From Cuspidothrix sp046080565 (lineage in GTDB: Bacteria; Cyanobacteriota; Cyanobacteriia; Cyanobacteriales; Nostocaceae): 43,071 nt of DNA. Positions 8,281 to 16,949 of the stretch are shown here, in pieces; the first letter of the stretch is position 1, and the number at the start of each line of letters is the position of its first letter. The notes under the pieces were generated by a model. That model was not told where the DNA came from. It was given only the letters and a program-made list of their open reading frames with translations, and searched no databases. The stretch is taken from positions 1 through 43,071 of the forward strand of contig JBJTUF010000258.1 in assembly GCA_046080565.1 (NCBI GenBank), in the 5' to 3' direction. The position numbers and the translations under genes are program-made.

Positions 8281-9009
8281 ATGGGAACGAATTACCGACG
8301 GGTTTTACTGAAACTGAGCGGTGAAGCCTTAATGGGCAATCTGGGCTACGGGATTGATCCAGAAGTGGTTGAACAAATAGCCCAGGAAATAGGAGAGGTG
8401 GTCGCCACGGGCGTGCAGGTAGCCATCGTGGTAGGCGGTGGCAACATTTTTCGGGGTGTTCAGGCAGCATCAAGGGGTATGGATCGGGCAACTGGTGACT
8501 ATGTCGGTATGATTGCCACAGTAATGAACGCCATGACCTTGCAAGATTCTTTAGAACGTATGGGAGTACAAACAAGAGTACAAACAGCGATCGCTATGCA
8601 AGAACTAGCAGAACCCTATATTCGTCGTCGTGCCATCCGTCATTTAGAAAAGGGACGGGTGGTAATTTTTGGGGCTGGTTCAGGCAATCCTTTCTTTACG
8701 ACAGATACGACTGCGGCCTTAAGAGCAGCAGAAATTGAAGCGGAAGTGATTTTCAAAGCTACTAAAGTAGACGGCATTTACGATGCTGATCCGAAACTTG
8801 ATCCTAATGCCAAGCGTTTTACGACTCTTACCTACGCCCACGTTTTGGCTAAAGATTTGCGAGTCATGGATAGTACCGCAATTGCCTTGTGTAAAGAAAA
8901 CAATCTCCCTATTCTAGTATTTGACCTAACGGTGCGAGGTAATATCCACCGCGCAGTCATGGGAGAATCAATTGGCACCCTTGTGGGAGGTTCTTGTGAC
9001 ATTAGCTGA
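8281..9009 (+). CDS. pyrH: UMP kinase (uridylate kinase)
   Basis: PyrH converts UMP to UDP with ATP and, as in other bacteria, acts as a hexamer of the amino-acid-kinase fold in the pyrimidine pathway. Visible motifs are VLLKLSGEALMG near the N-terminus, VAIVVGGGNIFRG, the UMP-binding segment GDYVGMIATVMNAM, the FGAGSGNPFFTTDTTAALRA loop and FKATKVDGIYDADP. The open frame begins at TTG 8242, but the ATG at 8281 (MGTNYRRVLLKLSGE) gives the family's normal 242-residue length. The end overlaps the start of frr by 14 bases, giving the pyrH-frr operon found widely in bacteria. Confidence 0.96.
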   Translation: MGTNYRRVLLKLSGEALMGNLGYGIDPEVVEQIAQEIGEVVATGVQVAIVVGGGNIFRGVQAASRGMDRATGDYVGMIATVMNAMTLQDSLERMGVQTRVQTAIAMQELAEPYIRRRAIRHLEKGRVVIFGAGSGNPFFTTDTTAALRAAEIEAEVIFKATKVDGIYDADPKLDPNAKRFTTLTYAHVLAKDLRVMDSTAIALCKENNLPILVFDLTVRGNIHRAVMGESIGTLVGGSCDIS

Positions 9010-9544
9010 TGCTGAAAGTACGATGCAAAAAACCGTTGAGTCCACTCAACGATCTTTCAATACCATTCGCACTGGTCGCGCTAACGCGAGTTTATTAGAT
9101 AAGGTACAAGTGGAGTATTATGGTACACCAACACCTTTAAAATCACTAGCAAATATTAGTACGCCGGATGCTTCCACGATCTTGATTCAACCCTATGATA
9201 AGAGCAGCTTGAATCTGATTGAAAAATCCATTTCTTTATCTGACGTGGGTTTAACACCCAGTAACGACGGCGTTGTGATTCGGTTGAATATTCCTCCTTT
9301 AACGAGCGATCGCCGTAAGGAATTTGTCAAACTTGCGGCCAAGTATGCAGAAGAAGGTCGTGTGGCAATTCGCAATATCCGCCGCGATGCCATCGAGGCT
9401 ATTCGCAAACAGGAAAAAAGTTCGGAAATCTCTGAAGATGAAGCCAGAGATCAACAGGACAAACTCCAAAAACTCACCAACAAATACACCACTAAAATAG
9501 ACGAATTACTGGCAGATAAGGAAAAAGATATCTCTACTGTGTAA
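8996..9544 (+). CDS. frr: Ribosome recycling factor
   Basis: RRF works with EF-G to split the post-termination ribosome. The 182-residue protein has the classic STQRSFNTIRTGRANASLLD block, VEYYGTPTPLKSLANIS, the ILIQPYDKSSLNLIEKSI strand and the C-terminal helix with RREFVK-like RRKEFVKLAAKYAEEGR and IRNIRRDA. The frame is open from 8972, but the start is most likely the GTG at 8996 (MTLADAESTMQK), placed five bases after GGAGG and overlapping pyrH by 14 bases. This overlap suggests translational coupling. Heptamer repeats begin right after the stop. Confidence 0.95.
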   Translation: MTLADAESTMQKTVESTQRSFNTIRTGRANASLLDKVQVEYYGTPTPLKSLANISTPDASTILIQPYDKSSLNLIEKSISLSDVGLTPSNDGVVIRLNIPPLTSDRRKEFVKLAAKYAEEGRVAIRNIRRDAIEAIRKQEKSSEISEDEARDQQDKLQKLTNKYTTKIDELLADKEKDISTV

Positions 9545-9551
9545 TTTGTAA

Positions 9552-9613
9552 AAGGCAAGAGGCAAGAGGCAACAGGCAACAGGCAACAGGCAAGAGGCAA
9601 CAGGCAACAGGGA
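9552..9613. repeat. Heptamer tandem repeat (AAGAGGC/AACAGGC)n
   Basis: About eight heptamers alternating AGAGGCA and ACAGGCA follow frr. The same unit is found at 23910-23953 inside the phycocyanin operon. It is an STRR-type array. Confidence 0.85.
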
Positions 9614-9753
9614 AAAATTTTCCCATTACCAATGCCCCATGCCCCATGCCCAATCACCAAATTATATTTACTAAAAATTTACACAAAATCCTAAACCCTT
9701 ATATATACTTAAGAATCAAAGAATTAAAATTAAAATCAAGAAAATCAGCCATT

Positions 9754-10872
9754 ATGTACGACTGTATTATCGTTGGTGCTGGGCCAGCAGGTGGAACGGC
9801 AGCATATCATCTAGCCAAAAAAGGCCGCTCAGTCTTAGTCTTAGAAAAAGAATCCTTACCCAGATATAAGCCTTGTGGTGGTGGTGTGTCACCTAGCGTA
9901 GCTCAATGGTTTGACTTTGATTTTAACCCTGCTATTTCCGTCAAAGCCGACTCTCTGCGTTTTACCTGGAAATTAGGCGATCCTGTAGAAGCCAAGATCC
10001 AAACTAAAGAACCTGTTTGGATGGTGCGACGAGATGTTTTTGATAATTTCTTAATTCAACAAGCACAAAGCCAAGGGGCTGAACTACGAGATAATACAGA
10101 AGTAACTGGTATAGAATTTAAAACAGATCATTGGCAAGTCAATACAGCTAATGGACCAGTTATAGGTCGCTATCTTATCGCTGCGGATGGGGCAAAAGGT
10201 CCAATGGCTAAATGGCTAGGTTTTAAAGAACGCAAACGCCGATTAGCAGGAGCATTAGAAGCAGAAATTCCTGCTAACGTAGAGCAAAAAACCACGATTC
10301 ATTTTGAATTTGGACTAGTCAAAAATGGCTATATTTGGAACTTCCCCAAAGCTGACAGCTATTCCATCGGTGTAGGAACTTTCATCGGTGGCGAACCCCA
10401 AGACTTTAAAAAGATTTTAGATGAATACGCTAAATCCTTTAATGTAGATGTCAAAAATAGTAAACAATATGGTCATCCTCTGTGTATTTGGGATGGCAAC
10501 CAACAACTACACACCCAAAATGCTGTTTTAGCTGGAGAAGCAGCTTGCTTGGTAGACCCCTTTACCGCCGAAGGTATTCGGCCTTCTATTTTTAGCGGTG
10601 TTCTGGCAGCAGGATTTATTCATGATGCTTTAAGTGGTGATATTAACGCCTTAGCCAACTACAGCGATGCCATTAACGAACAATGGGGAACTGATATGGC
10701 TTGGGCGCAAAAATTAGCAGGAGCATTTTACCGTTTCCCTGGTATCGGTTACAAAGCTGGCGTTAAACGCCCCTCTGGCGCTCAAATCATGGGTAAAATC
10801 CTCTGTGGTGAATTGCGCTATGGCGATGTCGCTGGTCGTGCCTTGAAGCGGTTAATTCCTGGTTTTGGTTGA
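9754..10872 (+). CDS. Geranylgeranyl reductase family flavoprotein
   Basis: This 372-residue FAD-dependent protein opens with the dinucleotide-binding motif DCIIVGAGPAGGTAAYHLAKKG and an acidic strand end (VLVLEKE). It continues with PRYKPCGGGVSPSV, a hallmark of the geranylgeranyl-reductase/digeranylglycerophospholipid-reductase family, RYLIAADGAKGPMAKWLG, and the second FAD motif GEAACLVDPFTAEGIRPSIFSG. Members hydrogenate isoprenoid chains. It is shorter than and distinct from ChlP, so its substrate is uncertain. The frame opens at 9646, but homologues start at MYDCIIVGAG, hence the ATG at 9754. It stands alone, convergent with the permease. Confidence 0.88.
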   Translation: MYDCIIVGAGPAGGTAAYHLAKKGRSVLVLEKESLPRYKPCGGGVSPSVAQWFDFDFNPAISVKADSLRFTWKLGDPVEAKIQTKEPVWMVRRDVFDNFLIQQAQSQGAELRDNTEVTGIEFKTDHWQVNTANGPVIGRYLIAADGAKGPMAKWLGFKERKRRLAGALEAEIPANVEQKTTIHFEFGLVKNGYIWNFPKADSYSIGVGTFIGGEPQDFKKILDEYAKSFNVDVKNSKQYGHPLCIWDGNQQLHTQNAVLAGEAACLVDPFTAEGIRPSIFSGVLAAGFIHDALSGDINALANYSDAINEQWGTDMAWAQKLAGAFYRFPGIGYKAGVKRPSGAQIMGKILCGELRYGDVAGRALKRLIPGFG

Positions 10873-10885
10873 TGTAGGAGGGAAT

Positions 10886-10950
10886 AGGTGACAGGTGACA
10901 GGTGACAGGTGACAGGGTACAGCCAACAGTCAACCGTCAACAGTCAACCG
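10886..10950. repeat. Tandem repeats AGGTGAC and CAACAGT/CAACCGT
   Basis: Four AGGTGAC heptamers (10886-10915) are followed by CCAACAGTCAACCGTCAACAG-like heptamers up to about 10950. The second array overlaps the 3' end of the minus-strand permease gene and supplies its last residues (TVDC) and stop. Confidence 0.8.
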
Positions 10951-12022
10951 TCACTTCATCATCATGGTCATCGGAATATTCATCAAGATGATCTTCTTGG
11001 ACATGATCCCATTGATCTAAGACATCTTTAACTAAAACTTCTTGTACCCAAATTTTGGCAACAACAGTGAGAGGCAATGCCAAAAATAATCCTAAAAAGC
11101 CGAAAAATGTGACAAAAAATAATTGAGAAATTAGGGTGACGGCAGGTAGTAAAGATACTTGATGTGCCATGACTACAGGTGTAATGAAATTACTTTCACA
11201 CTGTTGGATAAAAAAGTAGAGAACGAATACAGCAAGAGCTTTCCATGGGTTATCTAAAAGAGCGATCGCCATTGCTGGAACTACACTTATGGTTGGGCCC
11301 AAATTAGGAATTAAATTCATAAATCCTGCCAAAACTGACAAAGCTAATGCAGCCTTGATACCTAAAATTGATAAGCCTACCAAACTCATTAGTCCGATTA
11401 CCAAAACACCAATTGCTGCACCTGTTACCCACCCTTCTAAAGAAACTTCGCATTGTTGTAAAATCCCTGTTACTCGTCGGCGATAAAAGGAGGGAAATAT
11501 GCGAATAAATACTTTTTGATAAGCATCTGGACTGGCTAAAAACATCGCCGTTAAAACCAGGACTAATAAAATTTTTAGGACAACTTCTAAAGAACTAGAA
11601 ACAAAGGCAAAAGAGTTACCTAAAAGGCGATTAAATAGTGGTTGTGCCTGTTCTATTAAACTATTTAAATCCGGTATATAGGGTAATAATTGGGGAGGAA
11701 TATTATTTCTTTGTTCATCAATCCAACTATTAAAACGTTCAAATCCTTGGGGAACTCTATAGGTCAATTCATGAAATTGTTGGACAAAAGGTGGGACAAT
11801 TAACCAGAAAAAACAGATCACACCAGCAAAGAAAATCCCTACAGATAATACAACTGCTAATCCTCGTTTCATCCCCGACCTTTGTAAGCGTCGTGCTAGA
11901 CGATTTAATGTTGTTGCTAACACAACAGCAGCAAATATAAGTAGCAAAACGTCACGCAGTTGCCACAATATATATAAAGATATGACTAGAGCAATTAAAC
12001 CTATCCATTGACCAAGATTCAC
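10937..12022 (-). CDS. AI-2E/PerM-family membrane transporter
   Basis: This is an integral membrane protein of about 361 residues in the PerM/TqsA (AI-2E family) group. It has an N-terminal pair of membrane segments (IGLIALVISLYILWQL; VLLLIFAAVVLATTLN), a central soluble helical part (GFERFNSWIDEQRNNIPPQL), and five or more further segments. The signature region includes GVLVIGLMSLVGLSILGI, LIPNLGPTIS, and the last part FLGLFLALPLTVVAKIWVQEV. The frame is open to a TTG at 12037. I prefer the GTG at 12022 because GGGAG lies eight bases upstream. The acidic tail (EDHLDEYSDDHDDE) ends in a heptamer repeat. AI-2 export has not been established for cyanobacterial members, so the substrate is open. 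Confidence 0.88.
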   Translation of the reverse strand: MNLGQWIGLIALVISLYILWQLRDVLLLIFAAVVLATTLNRLARRLQRSGMKRGLAVVLSVGIFFAGVICFFWLIVPPFVQQFHELTYRVPQGFERFNSWIDEQRNNIPPQLLPYIPDLNSLIEQAQPLFNRLLGNSFAFVSSSLEVVLKILLVLVLTAMFLASPDAYQKVFIRIFPSFYRRRVTGILQQCEVSLEGWVTGAAIGVLVIGLMSLVGLSILGIKAALALSVLAGFMNLIPNLGPTISVVPAMAIALLDNPWKALAVFVLYFFIQQCESNFITPVVMAHQVSLLPAVTLISQLFFVTFFGFLGLFLALPLTVVAKIWVQEVLVKDVLDQWDHVQEDHLDEYSDDHDDEVTVDC

Positions 12023-12187
12023 AAACAAGACTCCCAACTTGGTAAGATGCTTTATTAATTAGGACTGACGCAAGATATATAGCAAGAGGCAAGAGTGAAG
12101 TCCTTGCTATTATTAGGTTTCAACGATTAATAATCTCCTGATCATTCTGGCTACACCTATAAATGTAACTCTTATTCTGGCGTAGGG

Positions 12188-12203
12188 GTAATTCATGAAT
12201 TAC
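12188..12203. repeat. 16-bp perfect palindrome GTAATTCATGAATTAC
   Basis: GTAATTCATGAATTAC is its own reverse complement. It lies within GTAGGGGTAATTC...ATTACACC in the gap between the permease and the small membrane-protein gene. The 12-base core AATTCATGAATT also occurs in the phycocyanin leader at 18765-18776. Confidence 0.75.
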
Positions 12204-12304
12204 ACCTGCTTTTCCTATTGCGTAAGTCTTGTTGACGACAATAATTTTTTCAACTAACGTACTTAGGTTAGACCATTTTCGCTACGATACTGATATTTTT
12301 TTTG

Positions 12305-12493
12305 TTAATTTTGTTGTTGTTTGGGAATGCGCCATAGCAGCAGAGTGGCCATAATTATAGTCGGTGATAAAACCATAATCAGTGCATTTGTTACCGTTGC
12401 TGGAATCCAGAGAGGATCAGCAGACTTAATGAATACAGATACCAAAGCGGAAAATGAGAGTAGCTTGAACAAAAATCCCAATTGAGAGGCCAT
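12305..12493 (-). CDS. Small two-helix membrane protein (hypothetical)
   Basis: A 62-residue protein with two hydrophobic stretches: GFLFKLLSFSALVSVFI (about 6-22) and ALIMVLSPTIIMATLLLW (about 37-54). A short loop (KSADPLWIPATVTN) lies between them and a basic polar tail (RIPKQQQN) follows. It is probably a small inner- or thylakoid-membrane protein. I do not recognise a named family, but the composition and the clean ATG at 12493 look like a real gene. It is transcribed divergently from ftsH, with 145 bases between the starts. A link to FtsH is only positional. Confidence 0.6.
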   Translation of the reverse strand: MASQLGFLFKLLSFSALVSVFIKSADPLWIPATVTNALIMVLSPTIIMATLLLWRIPKQQQN

Positions 12494-12638
12494 AAGAGTA
12501 CGGGAAGGCGAATAATTTTTTCGGTATCTACTAATTTAGACTTTCTCTTCTAGTTTCTACAATAGTATTCAGATACAAAACTTTACAATAAGCGGTGTAT
12601 TTAGTAATTCTTAGCATTACTACACAAGAGGTAAAACT

Positions 12639-14576
12639 ATGCCCGTAGAAACTAATAATAATAACAAGATGAAACAGCCAAAAATTAGACAATTTGGCGG
12701 CGGGTTACTAATTTTAGTGACTTTGTTGTTATTACTGAATTTGATAGTTCCCAGTTTTTTAGGGACTCGATTGCAGCAAGTTCCCTATAGTGATTTTATT
12801 GATCAGGTAAAAGCGGGTCAAGTGGATAAGGCCATTGTGGGAGGCGATGCCATTGAATATGCCATCAAAAATAAAACTCCTGATGGTAAAACCGTTGAAC
12901 AGGTATTTCGGACTACACCTGTGGCTATTGATTTAGATTTACCCAAAATTCTCCGGGAGAATAATGTTGAATTTGCCGCACCACCACCAGCCGAAAATGC
13001 TTGGATTGGCACATTATTAAGTTGGGTTGCACCCCCATTAATTTTCTTTGGGATTTGGGCTTTTTTAATGAATCGTCAAGGTGGGGGACCTGCTGCATTA
13101 ACAGTAGGAAAAAGCAAAGCGCGGATTTATTCTGAAGGTAGCACGGGGGTAAAATTCCCAGATGTTGCGGGTGTAGACGAAGCAAAAGCAGAATTAGAAG
13201 AAATAGTTGATTTCCTGAAAAATGCCAGTAAATACACAACTTTAGGGGCAAAAATTCCCAAAGGTGTATTATTAGTTGGGCCTCCTGGTACTGGTAAAAC
13301 ATTACTAGCAAAAGCGATCGCTGGTGAAGCTGGTGTACCTTTCTTTAGTATTTCCGGTTCAGAATTTATTGAATTATTTGTGGGTGTGGGCGCTGCAAGA
13401 GTTAGAGATTTATTTGAACAAGCAAAACAACAAGCACCCTGTATTGTTTTTATTGATGAATTAGACGCTTTAGGTAAATCTCGCGGTGGCGCTGGTGGTT
13501 TTGTTGGCGGTAATGATGAAAGAGAACAAACTCTCAACCAATTACTAACAGAAATGGATGGTTTTGATGCTAACACTGGTGTCATTATCATCGCTGCTAC
13601 TAACCGTCCTGAAGTTCTCGATCCTGCTTTACGTCGTCCTGGTCGTTTTGATCGCCAAATTGTGGTAGATAGACCGGATAAAATCGGTCGAGAAGCTATT
13701 CTCAAAGTCCATGCCAAAAATGTTAAATTATCACCAGATGTGGATTTAGGAATTATTGCTACTCGAACCCCAGGTTTTGCCGGTGCTGACTTAGCTAACC
13801 TAGTTAATGAAGCGGCTTTATTAGCAGCAAGAAATAACCGTCAAGCTGTCTTAATGGCAGATTTTAATGAAGCAATTGAAAGATTAATTGCTGGTTTAGA
13901 AAAACGTTCCCGTGTGTTAAATGAAGTCGAGAAAAAGACCGTTGCTTATCATGAAGTTGGTCATGCCATAGTTGGTGCATTAATGCCCGGTTCTGGTAAA
14001 GTTGAAAAGATTTCTGTTGTCCCTCGCGGTGTCGGTGCTTTGGGTTATACCATTCAAATGCCAGAAGAAGATAGATTTTTGATGGTAGAAGATGAAATTC
14101 GCGGACGCATTGCGATTTTATTGGGAGGACGTTCTGCTGAGGAAATTGTTTTTGGTAAAGTTTCTACCGGCGCTGCTGATGATATTCAAAAAGCGACGGA
14201 TTTAGCAGAACGAACTGTGACAATTTATGGTATGAGTGATAAACTTGGACCAGTAGCTTTTGAAAAAATTCAACAGCAATTTATCGAAGGTTATGGAAAT
14301 CCCCGTCGTGCTATCAGTCCTCAAATAGCGGAAGACATTGATCTCGAAGTTCAACACATAGTCGAAAATGCTCACCACATTGCTTTAACTATTTTGCAAA
14401 ATAACCGGGATTTACTAGAAGAAATTGCCCAGGAATTATTGCAAAAGGAAATTCTCGAAGGTGGTTATTTACGAGAAAGATTAACTCAAGCACAAGCACC
14501 TGATGAAATGCAGGAATGGTTAAGAACTGGTAAGTTAGATATTGATAAACCTTTGCTGCAAACTTTGTTAGTTTAG
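12639..14576 (+). CDS. ftsH: ATP-dependent zinc metalloprotease FtsH
   Basis: FtsH is a membrane-anchored hexameric AAA protease. In cyanobacteria members degrade damaged photosystem and other membrane proteins. The 645-residue sequence has a membrane segment near 20-40 (LLILVTLLLLLNLIVPSFLG), a periplasmic/lumenal domain, and a second segment near 125-143 (WVAPPLIFFGIWAFLMN). The AAA domain follows, with Walker A GPPGTGKT, Walker B CIVFIDELD, the second region of homology TNRPEVLDPALRRPGRFDR and the protease motif HEVGH. The ending resembles the FtsH1/FtsH4-type branch rather than FtsH2, but I would not fix the paralogue. The ATG at 12639 is preceded by AAGAGG. A hairpin with a T-run follows the stop. 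Confidence 0.96.
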   Translation: MPVETNNNNKMKQPKIRQFGGGLLILVTLLLLLNLIVPSFLGTRLQQVPYSDFIDQVKAGQVDKAIVGGDAIEYAIKNKTPDGKTVEQVFRTTPVAIDLDLPKILRENNVEFAAPPPAENAWIGTLLSWVAPPLIFFGIWAFLMNRQGGGPAALTVGKSKARIYSEGSTGVKFPDVAGVDEAKAELEEIVDFLKNASKYTTLGAKIPKGVLLVGPPGTGKTLLAKAIAGEAGVPFFSISGSEFIELFVGVGAARVRDLFEQAKQQAPCIVFIDELDALGKSRGGAGGFVGGNDEREQTLNQLLTEMDGFDANTGVIIIAATNRPEVLDPALRRPGRFDRQIVVDRPDKIGREAILKVHAKNVKLSPDVDLGIIATRTPGFAGADLANLVNEAALLAARNNRQAVLMADFNEAIERLIAGLEKRSRVLNEVEKKTVAYHEVGHAIVGALMPGSGKVEKISVVPRGVGALGYTIQMPEEDRFLMVEDEIRGRIAILLGGRSAEEIVFGKVSTGAADDIQKATDLAERTVTIYGMSDKLGPVAFEKIQQQFIEGYGNPRRAISPQIAEDIDLEVQHIVENAHHIALTILQNNRDLLEEIAQELLQKEILEGGYLRERLTQAQAPDEMQEWLRTGKLDIDKPLLQTLLV

Positions 14577-14597
14577 TCTTGAATAAATGTAGGTGTA

Positions 14598-14628
14598 GGG
14601 GTTTAGCAATGCTAAACCCTTATTTTTT
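14598..14628 (+). terminator. Rho-independent-type terminator after ftsH
   Basis: GGGTTTAGCAATGCTAAACCC can fold into a long hairpin and is followed by TTATTTTTT. It lies about 20 bases past the ftsH stop. The stem belongs to the same GGGGTTTAG repeat family seen at 6277-6302. Confidence 0.7.
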
Positions 14629-14881
14629 GGGGGTTTAATTTTAATTGTCTGAGTCACGATGTCGAGGATGTTAGGATTTACAGGATTATGTAGGGGCAAA
14701 CCCCCCGTGGTTGTCCCGAAATGTGTTAGGGGTAGGCACGGGGGCGCTACCCCTACATTAAATCCACATCTTTTATATAATTAATTTTACCTATGTACTT
14801 AATAAATAAAAGAAGTCGGAGATCTGGGTATCAACAAGTGCTATAGCTGAATACTTACATTAAATCCTTAATTTCAAAAAA
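14629..14881. repeat. Intergenic repeats between ftsH and the methyltransferase
   Basis: The gap of about 300 bases holds two GGGGC-type palindromic repeats. One is at 14691-14717 (TAGGGGCAAACCCCCCGTGG, the reverse orientation of 149-177). The other is at 14727-14755 (TAGGGGTAGGCAC...CTACCCCTA). The remainder (14760-14881) is AT-rich and probably contains the promoter of the methyltransferase gene. I see no coding potential. Confidence 0.7.
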
Positions 14882-15811
14882 ATGATCAAATTCATAGATT
14901 TATTTAGTGGTACAGGTGGATTTAGATTAGCAATTGAAAACATAACTCATCAACATAAAATTCTATCTGAATGTGTTTTTTCTAGTGATATTGATCTAGA
15001 TGCTCAAAAAATATATACAGCTAATTTTAGCGAAACACCCACTGGAGATATTACAAAAATTGATGAAGATGATATTCCTGAGCATGATATCTTATTAGGT
15101 GGTTTCCCTTGTCAACCTTTTAGTATTTGTGGAGAATTAAAAGGATTTGAAGATACTAGGGGAACATTATTTTTTGATATTGCTAGAATTATTAAAAGTA
15201 AACAACCTACGGCTTTTATATTGGAAAATGTTAAGCAATTAAAAGGACATCAACAAGGGAAAACTCTAAAAATCATTCTTCAAACATTGAAGGAGTTAGG
15301 ATATTATTCAGATTATCAAGTTTTAAATGCTCTTAATTTTGGATTACCACAAAAACGAGAAAGAATTTTCATTGTTGGATTCAAAAATCAAAACGATTTT
15401 CATAACTTTCATTGGCCATTGGCAAAAATGCCGATGCAACCTTTATTAGCAATATTAGAAAACTCGGTTTCTGATTTTTATTATGCTTCAGAAAAAATTA
15501 GAGAAAATCGGTTACAGAAGGTTAAACCTGATCAAAAATATGATCAACCAACTATTTGGCATGAAAATAAATCTGGAAATATTAGTATACATCCTTATTC
15601 CTGTGCTTTGAGAGCAGGAGCATCTTATAATTATTTGTTAGTCAATGGAGAAAGAAGATTAACTGAGAGGGAAATGTTGAGATTGCAAGGTTTTCCTGAA
15701 TCTTATCAAATAGTGGGAAGTTATCAAACGATGCGGAAATTAACTGGTAATGCGATCGCTATTCCTTGTATTTCGGCGATAATTGATGCTATGATTCAGG
15801 CTATTGGGTAA
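14882..15811 (+). CDS. Orphan DNA (cytosine-5) methyltransferase
   Basis: This 309-residue C5-cytosine methyltransferase has the ordered motifs: I FIDLFSGTGGFRLA (SAM binding), IV GGFPCQPFS (catalytic Cys), VI ILENV, VIII QKRERIFIVGF and X GNAIAIPCI. The target-recognition region between VIII and IX (about 185-245) is short. It begins at the ATG at 14882, which follows an A-rich stretch without a clear Shine-Dalgarno. There is no restriction-endonuclease gene next to it, so it is a solitary enzyme and its recognition site cannot be read from the sequence. Codon use is A/T-rich compared with ftsH, which may reflect horizontal acquisition. Confidence 0.93.
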   Translation: MIKFIDLFSGTGGFRLAIENITHQHKILSECVFSSDIDLDAQKIYTANFSETPTGDITKIDEDDIPEHDILLGGFPCQPFSICGELKGFEDTRGTLFFDIARIIKSKQPTAFILENVKQLKGHQQGKTLKIILQTLKELGYYSDYQVLNALNFGLPQKRERIFIVGFKNQNDFHNFHWPLAKMPMQPLLAILENSVSDFYYASEKIRENRLQKVKPDQKYDQPTIWHENKSGNISIHPYSCALRAGASYNYLLVNGERRLTEREMLRLQGFPESYQIVGSYQTMRKLTGNAIAIPCISAIIDAMIQAIG

Positions 15812-15887
15812 ATTTAGCCATCACAATCATTCAGAATTAAACGCAGATAATTTTTTGATTAGACGAGGAAAAGGTATAGTCATATTT

Positions 15888-16949
15888 TTACACTATATGA
15901 TGGAAGATAATTTTGAGTAAGTCTCCTTGGGAAAAAGGTTTTTCTAAATAACCATTAGCTTTAACAAATTTAGCTTTAGCTCTATCTCTTAATCCCATTC
16001 TTTCTGTCATGAAAATTATAGGAATGTGTTGATAGCTAATATGTTTACGTAATAAAGTACAAACTTCATATCCATCTAAGTTAGGCATTTCTATATTCAA
16101 TACAATAATATCAGGTTGTAATCGCAGAATTTCCATTAAAGCTTGGGAAGAATTGGTAAATTGAATGACATCAAATATTTGATCATCTAAAAAATTTGTG
16201 ATATCGTTTAATATAGTTCTATCGTTATCTATACAAAAGATACTACATTTCTTTTTCTGTTGAGATGGAACATCTGGCTTGTATTGAATATTATTTTGAT
16301 AATTACTTGTATTTAATTCCTGTTGATATTTTTGTACTGTTTGTGTCTGATTATCATTTTTTAAATCGAAATCCTGAAAATCAACTTTTACTCCTGTTTG
16401 ACATTGTTCTACTAAAGTTCTTAAACTTAAATGGCAAAATTTAGGCAAATTATCTAAAAAACTATGGGGAATTAATTCATAACTACCATATCTTAAATCT
16501 AGTAATGATTCTAAAACTTCTAATGCTAAATTCTCAATTAATATAGCAGCTTGTAAGTGACTAATATATTTTTGATTAACTAACCAACAAATAGCTAAAT
16601 AATCTGGATTTGGTATGGACTGATTTTCAATATCTTTTTCAAATATCATCCTTACTTGTTCATTAATACCAATAGGAAGTGTAGAAATATGTTTACTTAA
16701 CAGTTTTAAATTGCGGTAAAGAGATTCAAACATTTCTTCTGAGTAACCAGCATATATAAGCTTGCCTTGATCCATATATATTGACCAAGCACTAGATTCA
16801 CTAAATACTTGTAAATACCCAGTAAATGAATTATGAGTTATCTTTTTTAATAAATTAATTGGTTGTAGCTGTTGAAAAAATCTATATCTGCTAATAGGAA
16901 CTGTATTCATGTTTGAAGATTGAGGATGGAAATTATCTTTCATAATCAT
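15888..16949 (-). CDS. PatA-like response regulator (PATAN domain + receiver) lacking the phospho-Asp
   Basis: Residues 18-185 form the PATAN/DUF4388-type domain that defines PatA-like regulators (FTGYLQVFSESSAWSIYMDQGKLIYAGYS at 42-70 is written here in parts: FTGYLQVFS, WSIYMDQGKLIYAG). A polar linker (186-234) leads to a C-terminal receiver (235-353). The receiver keeps the acidic pocket (Asp241, Asp243), Thr315 and Lys337 (EKPF), but the phosphorylation site in LNIEMPNLDG is Asn285 instead of Asp. It therefore cannot be phosphorylated in the usual way. Members in filamentous cyanobacteria act in heterocyst patterning (PatA) and phototaxis; no DNA-binding output domain is present. Its own role is unknown. 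No kinase gene adjoins it. Confidence 0.88.
   Translation of the reverse strand: MIMKDNFHPQSSNMNTVPISRYRFFQQLQPINLLKKITHNSFTGYLQVFSESSAWSIYMDQGKLIYAGYSEEMFESLYRNLKLLSKHISTLPIGINEQVRMIFEKDIENQSIPNPDYLAICWLVNQKYISHLQAAILIENLALEVLESLLDLRYGSYELIPHSFLDNLPKFCHLSLRTLVEQCQTGVKVDFQDFDLKNDNQTQTVQKYQQELNTSNYQNNIQYKPDVPSQQKKKCSIFCIDNDRTILNDITNFLDDQIFDVIQFTNSSQALMEILRLQPDIIVLNIEMPNLDGYEVCTLLRKHISYQHIPIIFMTERMGLRDRAKAKFVKANGYLEKPFSQGDLLKIIFHHIV

Noticed and set aside
8972..8995. frr start at 8972
   Set aside because: The residues APLWEVL have no counterpart in RRF proteins, and GTG 8996 has GGAGG at proper distance.
12818..13717. Antisense ORFs across ftsH (up to 196 codons)
   Set aside because: They lie entirely within the conserved AAA coding sequence and read as low-complexity; no start signal or domain.
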